64,000 nucleotides of DNA from Aquibacillus sediminis (GCF_005870085.1 NZ_SZNM01000003.1:1-64000); one strand, 5' to 3'. Shown: positions 54,986 through 62,626, counted from the first letter of the stretch. The notes: generated from the sequence alone by a model not told the origin. Translations and numbers: made by a program.

Positions 54986-55214
54986 GACAGTCACCTCCCT
55001 TTTCTTTTTATTATACACGATGACTCAACAAAGTACAAACATTTGTTCCCCTTAGGGAGGAGAATTGAAAAAATGCTTTAGAACCTTAGACTAGTTAGTC
55101 GGACAATTGAGATAGCTAAAGCTATTCCTTGTCCGAAGGCGATTCATCTCCACCCTACTCATTGGGCTATCGCCCTTCTCATTCCTTGAGGGTGGAGTCT
55201 TCTCGCCTCTAATG

Positions 55215-55826
55215 ATAAATGGTATAACGCTGATAATGCAACGCATAAAACGGAATAAGGGTGACAGATTCATTCCCAGGTTGACCTACTGTATCGGTTT
55301 TAAATGTAAGCGAATCATCAACCTTGCTTACCCACTCATTAAGATTATGTTCGTTCGCAACTAACACAGTAACATCGATTAATGGATGGTTATTTAATGC
55401 TTGGTGATCGGCTAAAATATCTGTTTGTGGAAAATTTTCCGTTCCTAAAGCACCAGCAAGTACGACTGGTCCATACATGATCACCTGTTTCTTCTTGTCA
55501 TCTTTTGCAACATACGTATGAAGGTTCATGGGCAGTTGCACTTCCATTTTATCGCCGCTTTGCCAATTTCTATCCAAATACAAATAGCCACTTTTCACTG
55601 TTGTATCTACTAGTTCGCCATTCACTTTTGCCAATACTTCCCCGTCCACCCAATACGGAACGCGAACTTTAACCGTGAGTGGTTCACCTGTTGCTTCTTG
55701 AAATGTTAAAGTTGTCCGATCCGATTCAGGGAAGGATGTTTCTTGTATTACTTTTAATCCTTTCTCCTCTATGTCCAATTGGGAAGAAATAAATAAGTTA
55801 ACATAAAGCGCTTCGTCATCAATAGA
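55215..55826 (-). pseudogene. GH127 beta-L-arabinofuranosidase, central fragment
   Basis: The frame reads SIDDEALYVNLFISSQLDIE, then VRVPYWVDGEVLAKVNGELV, GYLYLDRNWQSGDKMEVQLP and VIMYGPVVLAGALG, ending YTIY at the TnpB insertion. It is the beta-sandwich part of GH127. The catalytic (alpha/alpha)6 barrel, about 400 residues, is missing: upstream of 55826 the frame becomes unrelated sequence. So the gene was both truncated and interrupted. Any ATG used inside (for example 55778) would give only a domain fragment. Confidence 0.85.
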
Positions 55827-55935
55827 TTGTATCTTGCAATAATTTCGTATTTTCCATGTTCAACACTCCTTTTTTGTAGAAAATAAATGTAGTCAAACTC
55901 GCACTTTCGAACAACACTCGCACCTGTGAAATCTT

Positions 55936-56184
55936 CTACCATTTAGACCCTTCTGGATATGGACAACTTTTATATGCTAATTTCGCCCTAAACTGCACAA
56001 AACAGCCGCAATGAGCACAAGTAGTATCATACAGGAGCGATGGACAGCGTTTACATTTTTCAAGTCGTTGTTCATATAACGCATCATCCACCACATCAGT
56101 CTCTAACAAAAGTTGTTCCTCAACTTGCTTTTGAATATAGTCATCCGAAACAATAACGGATTGCATGCACCCCTTACAAGTCAT
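55936..56184 (-). CDS. small cysteine-rich (DUF6171-like) protein
   Basis: 82 residues. Three Cys pairs, TCKGC (1-5 region), KCKRCPSLL and TTCAHCGCF, plus Cys in AYKSCPYPEGSKW suggest zinc-ribbon or redox centres. I recall similar short Firmicute proteins annotated DUF6171, function unknown. The ATG at 56184 follows GGAAAGGATGGGG. The open frame upstream runs through a REP copy (RVGHGDRALVPQ) and should not be counted as protein. Confidence 0.75.
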   Translation of the reverse strand: MTCKGCMQSVIVSDDYIQKQVEEQLLLETDVVDDALYEQRLEKCKRCPSLLYDTTCAHCGCFVQFRAKLAYKSCPYPEGSKW

Positions 56185-56206
56185 ATACCCCATCCTTTCC
56201 ATGTAT

Positions 56207-56281
56207 GGGACATGGGGACAGGTTTGCTGTCCCAGACAGGACGGTGTCACTTGTGGGACAAGTGCCCTGTCCCCATGTCCC
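56207..56281. repeat. REP/BIME-like repeat, copy 12
   Basis: GGGACATGGGGACAGGTTTG CTGTCCC, spacer, GGGACAAGTGCCCTGTCCCC ATGTCCC. It lies between divergent genes, unlike most copies, close to the start of the Cys-rich gene. Confidence 0.9.
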
Positions 56282-56387
56282 ACTCTACTCTCTATATTGT
56301 AGCATAGAACGGTGCTCTTCACTTGTCACTATTTTATTTAAAAGTCATATAGTATGGGTGTACAACTAGTTTTTAGGAGGTAAATTA

Positions 56388-56897
56388 ATGTCTTTACCAG
56401 CAATTGATGTTAGTTTGATGAATGAACATTTATCTACACATAAGGGGCAACTTCATAAATTAAAGCAATATTATCAACAGATTCGTGATCCTTATATAAA
56501 ACAGATCACGAATGCCCAAACCATTATAATGGAAAATCATGTTGACGTTATGCTTTCCTTATTGGATCCTTATCACAACCACTGGGTCCAAGTAATTCCT
56601 TTGCAACAAGTTTTTAATCAATTACAACTAAATCAAGCTAGTCCAATCAAACAACCTTCGGATAAATCGATTGTACTCGAACTACATTCAACAGCTAAGT
56701 TTATGGCAAATAATAACTTCCTTTCCGCATTAATGATGAAAAACGATAACGTCAAACAAGTACATTATGAGATGGCAACACAACAAGCTAATTTCGAAAA
56801 AATATATAGTGATTATATCAAGCATATGGAGTGGTCTGTTACAACACATGTAGATGATGATGAACAGTTAAAAATCATCAACCATTTCCAACAATAG
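56388..56897 (+). CDS. hypothetical protein, possible CotF/ferritin-like coat-associated protein
   Basis: 169 residues, mostly helical: MNEHLSTHKGQLHKLKQYYQ, IIMENHVDVMLSLLDPYHNH and a second helical half with FEKIYSDYIKHMEWSV. The HKG...ENHVDVM pattern recalls the ferritin-like helices of CotF-type spore proteins, but the match is from memory and weak. TTTTTAGGAGGTAAATTA is an excellent ribosome binding site. It lies just upstream of a YheC/YheD gene on the same strand, which supports a spore role. A REP copy follows the stop directly. Confidence 0.65.
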   Translation: MSLPAIDVSLMNEHLSTHKGQLHKLKQYYQQIRDPYIKQITNAQTIIMENHVDVMLSLLDPYHNHWVQVIPLQQVFNQLQLNQASPIKQPSDKSIVLELHSTAKFMANNNFLSALMMKNDNVKQVHYEMATQQANFEKIYSDYIKHMEWSVTTHVDDDEQLKIINHFQQ

Positions 56898-56898
56898 C

Positions 56899-56980
56899 GG
56901 GACATGGGGACAGGTCCGCTGTCCCAGAAGACCTAGTAATGCTTGTCACTTGTGGGACAAGTGCCCTGTCCCCATGTCCC
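56899..56980. repeat. REP/BIME-like repeat, copy 13
   Basis: GGGACATGGGGACAGGTCCG CTGTCCC, spacer, GGGACAAGTGCCCTGTCCCC ATGTCCC, followed by an extra worn GTGTCCCGC to 56995. Confidence 0.9.
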
Positions 56981-57061
56981 GCAATCCGTGTCCCGCTATT
57001 CACCTCCTAGTTCTTCCTTACATAGACATATATCATAGCTTTTCATCGATAGGGGGACTTT

Positions 57062-57886
57062 GTGTTGATGAGTCAATATAATGACGCTTTTTATACAGAT
57101 ATATATTTTGACGAAGAACGTTTGTTTTTCAATAAATGGGAAATGTATAAGTTATTAGTGCCACATAACCTTCCTTTTCAAATTCCATATACAGAACTTT
57201 TATCCTTTTCATCGCTTGATCGATTTACATCTGGTTCAGCACCTTTTTATATCAAACCAGTTGATACTTGGTTAGGAAAAGACATTACGCTCATCACCCC
57301 AACACATCAAGGTTTTATGATACAAATGCCTAATGGTGCCAGTCAGTTTGTTACGACAAAACAGAATCTCACTCACATAATCTTTCAACAATACGCCAAG
57401 TCAATTGCGATCATTCAACAACAAGCACCCCTAGTTTCAGCCAATCGTAGAGCATTTGACATTCGTGTGCATTTGCAGCGTGATGAATTAGGGCAGTGGT
57501 TATATGCTGGAGATTTAATTCGAATCGGTGGGGAAGGCGCAGTCGTCTCCAACTTATTTGCGAAGGGTGGCGGCATTGTGGAAACAGACGCGATTTTAAA
57601 TCAATTATATAGTCCAAACAATGCCTATGTAACGAGAGAAAAGTTAACAAATTCCGCATTTGCCATCGCAAGGCTATTAGACCATTACTATCCATTTATC
57701 GATATTGGGGCTGACTTTGGAATCGATCATGAAGGAAACTTGTGGTTATTAGAAGTGAATACCAATGACCGAAATGGGAGACCAGCATACGATCTATTTA
57801 AAAAGTTACCGAATAAGACCATTTACAAACAAATGATAGCAAAAGACAAACAGCGGAAAAAGTTCTGGAGTAAGAACAAAGTGTAA
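57062..57886 (+). CDS. YheC/YheD family ATP-grasp-like endospore coat-associated protein
   Basis: 274 residues. The ATP-grasp pattern is visible as FYIKPVDTWLGKDITLI, then RRAFDIRVHLQRDELGQW, GGEGAVVSNLFAKGGG and the metal site IDIGADFGIDHEGNLWLLEVN with NTNDRNGRP. Most family members have an N-terminal extra domain; this is a short version. They are found in spore coats and are of uncertain ligase activity. The start could be GTG 57062, TTG 57065 or ATG 57068; AGGGGGAC lies 5, 8 and 11 bases away respectively. Confidence 0.87.
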   Translation: MLMSQYNDAFYTDIYFDEERLFFNKWEMYKLLVPHNLPFQIPYTELLSFSSLDRFTSGSAPFYIKPVDTWLGKDITLITPTHQGFMIQMPNGASQFVTTKQNLTHIIFQQYAKSIAIIQQQAPLVSANRRAFDIRVHLQRDELGQWLYAGDLIRIGGEGAVVSNLFAKGGGIVETDAILNQLYSPNNAYVTREKLTNSAFAIARLLDHYYPFIDIGADFGIDHEGNLWLLEVNTNDRNGRPAYDLFKKLPNKTIYKQMIAKDKQRKKFWSKNKV

Positions 57887-58010
57887 TTAAAAAAATATGT
57901 TCCAGTAAACGACACTAACGATTGCCAAACCTTTCTAACTTGGAAGAGTATTTTGTTCATCTACATTTTCGGACTGCGGTATTATGCCTCCAAATTTTCT
58001 ATTAATGCAT

Positions 58011-58040
58011 AAAAGAAGGCCATCCACTTTGGATGACCTC
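58011..58040 (-). terminator. terminator between convergent genes
   Basis: AGGTCATCCA / TGGATGGCCT on the minus strand with a short AAG loop, followed by TCTTTT. It can also serve the YheC/YheD gene on the other strand. Confidence 0.75.
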
Positions 58041-58072
58041 CCCTTTATGACAACGCTTTATATTTTGCCATT

Positions 58073-58245
58073 TATTGAGAATAAATCGTACCTTTAAATT
58101 GAATATCAACATTATCAGATGTTTCCTGCATCAATTTCTTTTTAAGGTCTTTTACTTGTGTAAACGCATCAAGCATTCCTGACGCAATAATTTTAATTTC
58201 TTTACTTTCTACTGATTTATTTAAATGAAAGATGTATTGTTTCAT
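58073..58245 (-). pseudogene. small protein gene with one-base frameshift (about 57 codons)
   Basis: From ATG 58245 (GGGAG upstream) the frame reads MKQYIFHLNKSVESKEIKII, ASGMLDAFTQVKDLK, then hits a stop (RN*). In the -1 frame it continues KKLMQETSDNVDIQFKGTIY and SQ to a stop at 58073. The break is at CTTAAAAGAAATTG, where a missing A in an A-run explains it. Both parts look coding. It could be a recent mutation, a sequencing slip or recoding. Family unknown. Confidence 0.65.
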
Positions 58246-58418
58246 AGTTGTATTTCTCCCTTAGTAATTATTGTGTAATCTTATTATAGCACACCCAGGT
58301 AACCGCTTTCAACAGAAATTATATAATTTGTTGTTCCACCAAATAATGAAAGGTTGGTATGATTTTTCCTACTAATTGAAAACCTAACTATTAAGACACC
58401 GTATAAGGAGGAGCAAAC

Positions 58419-58694
58419 ATGGAAGAAATTAAAGTTGGAGATATTTTTTCTATTAGTGATGAAACAGATGAAGAGCAAGAGGTTGAGGTATTAGCAAAGG
58501 TAACCTTACAAGAAATTGATTATGTAGCAGTTAGCTTAGTGGAAGATGTTCAAGATGAAAATGCAGAGAACATCGACATCTATTTCCTAAAAGTGGACGA
58601 TAATGGAGAGTTAGCGGCAATCGATTCTGATGAGGAATTCGATAAAGTATCTGAAGCGTTTGATGCCATTTTGGATGATGTGGAAGAAGACTAG
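58419..58694 (+). CDS. DUF1292 family small acidic protein
   Basis: 91 residues, highly acidic (Asp/Glu-rich, ending DAILDDVEED), with the DUF1292 pattern FSISDETDEEQEVEVLAKVT and YVAVSLVEDV...IYFLKVDDNGEL. Comparable to Bacillus YrzB. Function unknown. AAGGAGGAGCAAAC gives a strong ribosome binding site. Confidence 0.88.
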   Translation: MEEIKVGDIFSISDETDEEQEVEVLAKVTLQEIDYVAVSLVEDVQDENAENIDIYFLKVDDNGELAAIDSDEEFDKVSEAFDAILDDVEED

Positions 58695-58807
58695 CTTAGG
58701 ATCCCTCCACATTCCCATCACTATATTAACAAAAAACGAGACTGTGATTGTGGTATTTAACATTCCACTTTTTCCCCAGTCTCGTTTTCTTATTGTCATT
58801 TACAAAA

Positions 58808-59722
58808 TTATCTTTGTTTCAATCGTGCAATTCGATCATCTAAGTCTGGGTGGCTAGAAAAGAGCGAGATTAGGCCACCCTTTGAATTGATTTTCATCGT
58901 TTGGATCGCAGAATCATCTGTCCGATCATCGATTTTAGCACGATCAACATACGCTTTTAAAGATTGCAATGCGTGTGTCATTTTATCACGACCAGCCAAG
59001 TCTGCTCCGCCACGATCGGCATGATATTCTCTGTAACGTGAATAGGCACTGACGACTATACTTCCTAATATCGAGAACAGTATTTGGAAAATAATAATCG
59101 CTGCAAATTGGACCACCCACTGCATTTCTTCACGTACGAAGCGCGAAACGATAATTGCTGCAATTCTTGAGAAAAACACAACAAAGGTGTTGACGATCCC
59201 TTGTAACAAGGTCATCGTCACCATATCTCCATTAGCTACGTGCGCGACTTCGTGAGCAATAACGCCTTCCACCGCATCGTCATCCATTGTGTTCAACAAT
59301 CCTGACGAAACAGCAACCAACGAACGCTTTTTGGTTGGACCTGTTGCAAACGCGTTAACTTCAGCAGATTGATAGATTCCAACCTCTGGCATATGCATAA
59401 GACCTGCTGCGCGGGAAAGTCGATGTACTTTTTCCACAACTGCTTGTTCATGTGCATTTGCTGGATTATTTGTATCAATAACTTTGACCTTCATCATCAT
59501 TTTCGCCATCCAACGTGACATTGCCAGTGAAATAAACGATCCCGCAAAACCTACTAGTAAACTAAAGACCATTAAGGAACCATAATCAATTCCTAAGCCA
59601 GGACCACCTGTTTGAAAGGAACCACTAACCCCTGTAAAAGCGGTAATCGCGGACCATACGATCACAATCGTTGTCATGACAAGAATGTTTGTTAAAAGAA
59701 AAAAGAAAATTCGCTTACCCAT
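58808..59722 (-). CDS. htpX: HtpX family membrane zinc metalloprotease
   Basis: 304 residues. Two N-terminal membrane helices (about 5-28 and 48-68) are followed by the cytosolic M48 domain with HEVAH (157-161) and the third ligand in [15 protein letters not shown]. Two further hydrophobic segments lie in between (about 168-215). HtpX degrades misfolded membrane proteins. The gene is preceded by a yybP-ykoY riboswitch and terminator, giving a leader of about 250 nt, with GGAGGG before the ATG. Mn2+-dependent control of this protease is inferred from that leader. Confidence 0.95.
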   Translation of the reverse strand: MGKRIFFFLLTNILVMTTIVIVWSAITAFTGVSGSFQTGGPGLGIDYGSLMVFSLLVGFAGSFISLAMSRWMAKMMMKVKVIDTNNPANAHEQAVVEKVHRLSRAAGLMHMPEVGIYQSAEVNAFATGPTKKRSLVAVSSGLLNTMDDDAVEGVIAHEVAHVANGDMVTMTLLQGIVNTFVVFFSRIAAIIVSRFVREEMQWVVQFAAIIIFQILFSILGSIVVSAYSRYREYHADRGGADLAGRDKMTHALQSLKAYVDRAKIDDRTDDSAIQTMKINSKGGLISLFSSHPDLDDRIARLKQR

Positions 59723-59806
59723 TATGTCCCTCCATTTTTTCTATTATTTTAGTAAAATGTTAAGTTTTTTCACCTAATCCTACCGTTCCCCCTACCCCCT
59801 TATCCT

Positions 59807-59838
59807 AAAAAAACCTTTACCTGCTTTAGGTAAAGGTT
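59807..59838 (-). terminator. riboswitch-controlled terminator upstream of htpX
   Basis: AACCTTTACCT / AGGTAAAGGTT stem with a GCTTT-type loop followed by T7 on the minus strand, 85 bp before the htpX start. Its first arm can instead pair with GGTAAAGGT (59865-59857). Confidence 0.9.
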
Positions 59839-59856
59839 CTGAACTTATCCAATTAC

Positions 59857-59966
59857 ACCTTTACCTATAGGCAAAGGTCTCGCAAACAACAACTGTTGCC
59901 AGTTAGGCCGGTGATGGAATCCATCACGTAATGACGACATAACTGTTAGCTACTCCCCTTTGGAGT
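59857..59966 (-). promoter_or_regulatory. yybP-ykoY (Mn2+) riboswitch upstream of htpX
   Basis: The minus strand carries the family core: CCAAAGGGGAGTAGC, GTCGTCATTACG, CACCGGCC...CTGGCAACAG and GTTTGCGAGACCTTTGCC. P1 is AAAGG with CCTTT. CCTTTGCC can pair either in P1 or with GGTAAAGG just downstream (4-base TATA loop). The freed GGTAAAGGT can pair with the terminator arm ACCTTTACC. This predicts Mn2+-stabilised P1, antitermination and an ON switch for htpX. Confidence 0.88.
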
Positions 59967-60077
59967 CTATTACCATTGTTTTTACTATTAAAGTAAATAA
60001 TAGTATGAAAAAATTAAAAAGTCAATCTAGTTGTTTGCAAATAAATAGAAACTTCATCCATGTGTATATGTAAAAAA

Positions 60078-60152
60078 TGGCTGGGCTAGCTGGATTCGAA
60101 CCAGCGCATAACGGTACCAAAAACCGCTGCCTTACCGCTTGGCTATAGCCCA
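60078..60152 (-). tRNA. tRNA-Gln (TTG)
   Basis: Full cloverleaf on the minus strand: acceptor TGGGCTA / TAGCCCA, discriminator G and encoded CCA. The anticodon loop TTTTTGG gives TTG, and the T arm is CTGGTTCGAATCCAG. Confidence 0.95.
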
Positions 60153-60166
60153 ACAATGAACATTAG

Positions 60167-60237
60167 CGGAGAAGGAGGGATTTGAACCCTCTACTGCACA
60201 TGCAGTGGCGCCTCTTCCATTACTTAAGTACTTCTCC
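60167..60237 (-). tRNA. tRNA-Ser-like gene, degenerate
   Basis: Acceptor GGAGAAG / CTTCTCC and the T arm GAGGGTTCAAATCCCTC are those of Bacillus tRNA-Ser, and the D region TACTTAAGTAATGGAAGAGG is Ser/Leu-like. But between D arm and T arm only CGCCACTGCATGTGCAGTA remains, so the long variable arm is lost and no good 5-bp anticodon stem with a 7-base loop forms. The 3' end reads CTA instead of CCA. It is probably a tRNA pseudogene lying between two intact tRNAs. Confidence 0.65.
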
Positions 60238-60238
60238 A

Positions 60239-60313
60239 TGGCTCCACAGGTAGGGTTCGAACCTACGACTAATCGGTTAACAGCCGATTGCTCTACCACT
60301 GAGCTACTGTGGA
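60239..60313 (-). tRNA. tRNA-Asn (GTT)
   Basis: Minus strand: acceptor TCCACAG / CTGTGGA, D arm GCTCAGTGGTAGAGC, anticodon loop CTGTTAA (GTT), T arm GTAGGTTCGAACCTAC, encoded CCA. First gene of the Asn-(Ser)-Gln cluster. Confidence 0.97.
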
Positions 60314-60445
60314 TTAATCGATGAAATTAATTTTTACAACCGATAGGCATAGGGGGCGTGCCTTTGTTTTATTTTATTGTTTTATGTCTTTTCCCTGTTA
60401 CATTTTATAGTATTGCAGCAATAATGGTTTTTATACATAAAATTT

Positions 60446-60805
60446 TTAAAAAGTTTTTATTCTGTTTACTTTCACAGGAGGGAGGCATAAGGCGTTCCCA
60501 AAGCTAATCCTTAAGTTGTCTTTTCCGCAATTTAAAAAGTCTATACATAACATAAATAATCCTAAAACGAGCACAGCTCTAAACCAGTAAATATGGAAAA
60601 TTGAACTTATGATGATCGTTAATACAAACATTCCTACCACTGCTGAAAATTTGGTCCAAGCAATTGCTTCACTAGAATACTCTGGTTCTTTTTTATACAA
60701 CCACCTCTCTCCAAAGAGCATAGTTTCTACAGGATAAAAATAAGACCAAATCAACAAACCATATACCGGAACCAAAAAAAGAATGAAAAAAACATTTTCT
60801 ACCAA
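60446..60805 (-). CDS. hypothetical small membrane protein
   Basis: About 119 residues with three hydrophobic segments: FFILFLVPVYGLLIWSYF, FSAVVGMFVLTIIISSIFHI and FRAVLVLGLFMLCIDF. Not recognised. The TTG at 60805 has AGGAGG seven bases upstream and fits better than the longer frame from 60862. It starts 11 bp after the stop of the gene at 60817, so the two form an operon, perhaps a two-part membrane complex. Confidence 0.65.
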   Translation of the reverse strand: MVENVFFILFLVPVYGLLIWSYFYPVETMLFGERWLYKKEPEYSSEAIAWTKFSAVVGMFVLTIIISSIFHIYWFRAVLVLGLFMLCIDFLNCGKDNLRISFGNALCLPPVKVNRIKTF

Positions 60806-60816
60806 CTCAGCACCTC

Positions 60817-61239
60817 CTAACTTTTCAACTGATTTGCACTGCTTAACAGCCATCTCATACATACTCTGCCCAAAGAAATAAACAAAAGCTCTATTTCTAT
60901 GTCTTCTCTATTGTTAACTATTTTTTTAGTTTTCGTTCGTAGTAATAATAAAAATTTAATTCTGTAAGCAATAGGGATCAATCCTATAATAGCAATGCCT
61001 TTTGGCTTTACAAATAATAAACAACCAATCGTGAACAGCGTGACAATGACAACTCTCACATTACCTGAAAAACCATTAATTGGTTCATTTGCTAAAAAGA
61101 AGGTTTTCACTCCCTTTAAATCCTTGGTGTAACATTCCTCATGATACGGTACAACTTCAAAAACTAAGGAAGAAGTTACTAAATCGTCTTTTCTCTTAAT
61201 TTCTAGTTCACATTTATTGCAATACACTTTCTTTGCCAG
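60817..61239 (-). CDS. hypothetical membrane protein with N-terminal zinc-ribbon-like motif
   Basis: About 140 residues. The N-terminus has AKKVYCNKCELEIKRKDD and a later YHEECYTKDLKG, suggesting a Cys/His metal site. Two membrane helices (about 60-105) follow. Related proteins I recall begin MAKKYYCNKC, and here the corresponding codon is CTG (61239) with GGGGGG six bases upstream, so a rare CTG start is proposed. The GTG at 61227 is the conservative alternative. It is coupled to the small membrane protein gene that follows. Confidence 0.6.
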   Translation of the reverse strand: MAKKVYCNKCELEIKRKDDLVTSSLVFEVVPYHEECYTKDLKGVKTFFLANEPINGFSGNVRVVIVTLFTIGCLLFVKPKGIAIIGLIPIAYRIKFLLLLRTKTKKIVNNREDIEIELLFISLGRVCMRWLLSSANQLKS

Positions 61240-61344
61240 AACAATCCCCCCTACTTCAACAGTAACAGCTAACTAACCATACGATTTTACATGGATGATG
61301 TTTCATATTTTTCTTCTCATATAACGCCAATAACTCTTCTACAA

Positions 61345-61402
61345 CTACAAAAAAAACACCAGCCCTCCGACCAAAAAAAGCAGATCCAAGCTGGTGTGTG
61401 TT
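61345..61402 (-). terminator. terminator of the gene at 61405
   Basis: ACACCAGC / GCTGGTGT on the minus strand around a 26-base loop, followed by TTTTTTTTG. Confidence 0.75.
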
Positions 61403-61404
61403 CC

Positions 61405-62310
61405 TTATGGCGTATGGACGTTCTTTTCAAACGTTTCACCATTATTATACACTGCCTTCATCACAAAACGTGTGTCCTCATCGGCCTCAATTTTGTTTAA
61501 ATGATAAAAGGTTGTACGATTCGGCGCATTTTCTGGTTGTCCGGAATCTGGCTCAAGTTTCTGTTCCTCTACTAATGTACCATTTTTGTATGTTAAGACA
61601 TATACGTCCTCTAGCATGACATTTGTGCTTGTTTCATGATTGATCACATGAACTGAGTAAGAATCTTGATGTTGATTGAGATCAACTTGAACTACACCAT
61701 ACCCGCCTCGACGAAGATGTTCAATATTGGACCGCTGGATCGTACTACTTTTAAGCGTTTCACCATGCGACACTGTCACATAGTAGCGTAAGTCATGATT
61801 ACGCCTGTCCTCATCTGTTTGTTCTTCCACTTGCATTTGTTCTTGTGCGTGTTGATTACCAATATATGTTACTTCCCACTGTGGTCTCGTCTCCACCTCA
61901 ACGGGAAAGCTAGCTTGAAACAGCCCATCCTGCAGTTGCTTTGATGAGACCTGTTCAAATTCATCTTGTTTTCCTAGGCTATAGTGAAAATCAACTTCTG
62001 CGTTATCTGGCAACTCTTTCACTTGCCATTCAAACCCCAATTGCATTTGCCCATCACTATCTGTTTCTGTATTAGGTTGCATCCTAATATCACTGATCCA
62101 GCTCTGTTCCTGTTTAAAGTCTTGCAAAATCCCATTTATTTCATTTGATTGCCGGTTAACACTATCCGTCAATTGCTGTTGGCTATTTGAAATCGAATGA
62201 ATCTGTTGTTCGACTTGATCCATTTTGGAAAACATTCGAAAATTCATCACCAAGCTTACAATTAGAGCACCAACAACAAAGGTTACAACATATTTTTTAT
62301 ATTGATTCAC
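61405..62310 (-). CDS. hypothetical membrane-anchored extracytoplasmic protein
   Basis: 301 residues. An N-terminal membrane helix (about 7-26, YVVTFVVGALIVSLVMNFRM) is followed by a coiled coil (SKMDQVEQQIHSISNSQQQL and onwards to about 75) and a hydrophilic beta-rich domain with KELPDNAEVDFHYSLGKQDE and GYGVVQVDLNQHQDSYSVHV. No cysteines and no catalytic motif were seen. Most likely an outward-facing surface protein. Not recognised. Its start has GGGGGAGAATG upstream. Confidence 0.7.
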   Translation of the reverse strand: MNQYKKYVVTFVVGALIVSLVMNFRMFSKMDQVEQQIHSISNSQQQLTDSVNRQSNEINGILQDFKQEQSWISDIRMQPNTETDSDGQMQLGFEWQVKELPDNAEVDFHYSLGKQDEFEQVSSKQLQDGLFQASFPVEVETRPQWEVTYIGNQHAQEQMQVEEQTDEDRRNHDLRYYVTVSHGETLKSSTIQRSNIEHLRRGGYGVVQVDLNQHQDSYSVHVINHETSTNVMLEDVYVLTYKNGTLVEEQKLEPDSGQPENAPNRTTFYHLNKIEADEDTRFVMKAVYNNGETFEKNVHTP

Positions 62311-62388
62311 GAAACATTCTCCCCCTGCTTTTTATCAAATTTTTCCTACTACTAACATACCACGTAAGTGCTATGTTAGTGAATCGGT

Positions 62389-62551
62389 ATAAAGTGAAAC
62401 TTCAATCAGTGGGGGGGTTTTTGGCTCTTTACCTGCTCGATTCTGAGAACGCACCAAACGAGTTGAAAGCGAACGTTTACTCCCGTTAAACATCTTCGTT
62501 TCATTTCATGTATTGAAGTGGGTATCTAAGGGACGGTTGCACCTGGATAAA
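62389..62551. repeat. TTTAT-bounded repeat, copy G
   Basis: ATAAAGTGAAACTTCAATCAG, GTGGGGGGGTTTTT, GTTGAAAGCGAACGTTTACT, CCCGTTAAACATCTTCGTTT, GGGACGGTTGCACCTGGATAAA (in parts). The first hairpin has lost its right arm. Confidence 0.8.
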
Positions 62552-62575
62552 ATAGTTCTTTACGCTGCTAACATT

Positions 62576-62612
62576 AAAAAACCCTATTCTGCCAAAACAA
62601 AATAAGGTCCTT
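62576..62612 (-). terminator. terminator of the gene at 62627
   Basis: ACCTTATT / AATAGGGT with a loop of about 15 bases on the minus strand, followed by TTTTTTAATG. Confidence 0.65.
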
Positions 62613-62626
62613 AACTATGCTTTTAA

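Larger units (their letters stand above)
53780..55214 (-). mobile_element. IS605-type TnpB-only insertion element (1435 bp)
   Basis: The boundaries come from the interrupted GH127 frame. On the minus strand the left side is TTTAT|CATTAGAGGC and the right side is GGGTTCAA|TGGAAGATT, with no target duplication, as expected for IS200/IS605 single-strand transposition. The left end has a subterminal hairpin (CTCCACCCTC ... GAGTAGGGTGGAG, 55140-55200). The right end has a hairpin CTCCCACTTC ... AAGTGGTGAG. It carries tnpB but no tnpA Y1 transposase, so mobility needs help in trans. Confidence 0.88.

Noticed and set aside
53864-55018. Complete IS605 with tnpA
   Set aside because: The insertion edges are fixed by the GH127 frame and leave room only for tnpB and end hairpins; no Y1 transposase frame exists inside.
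56185-56322. Upstream extension of the small Cys-rich protein
   Set aside because: The added residues (RVGHGDRALVPQ and so on) are the REP element read through. The ATG at 56184 has the usable ribosome binding site.
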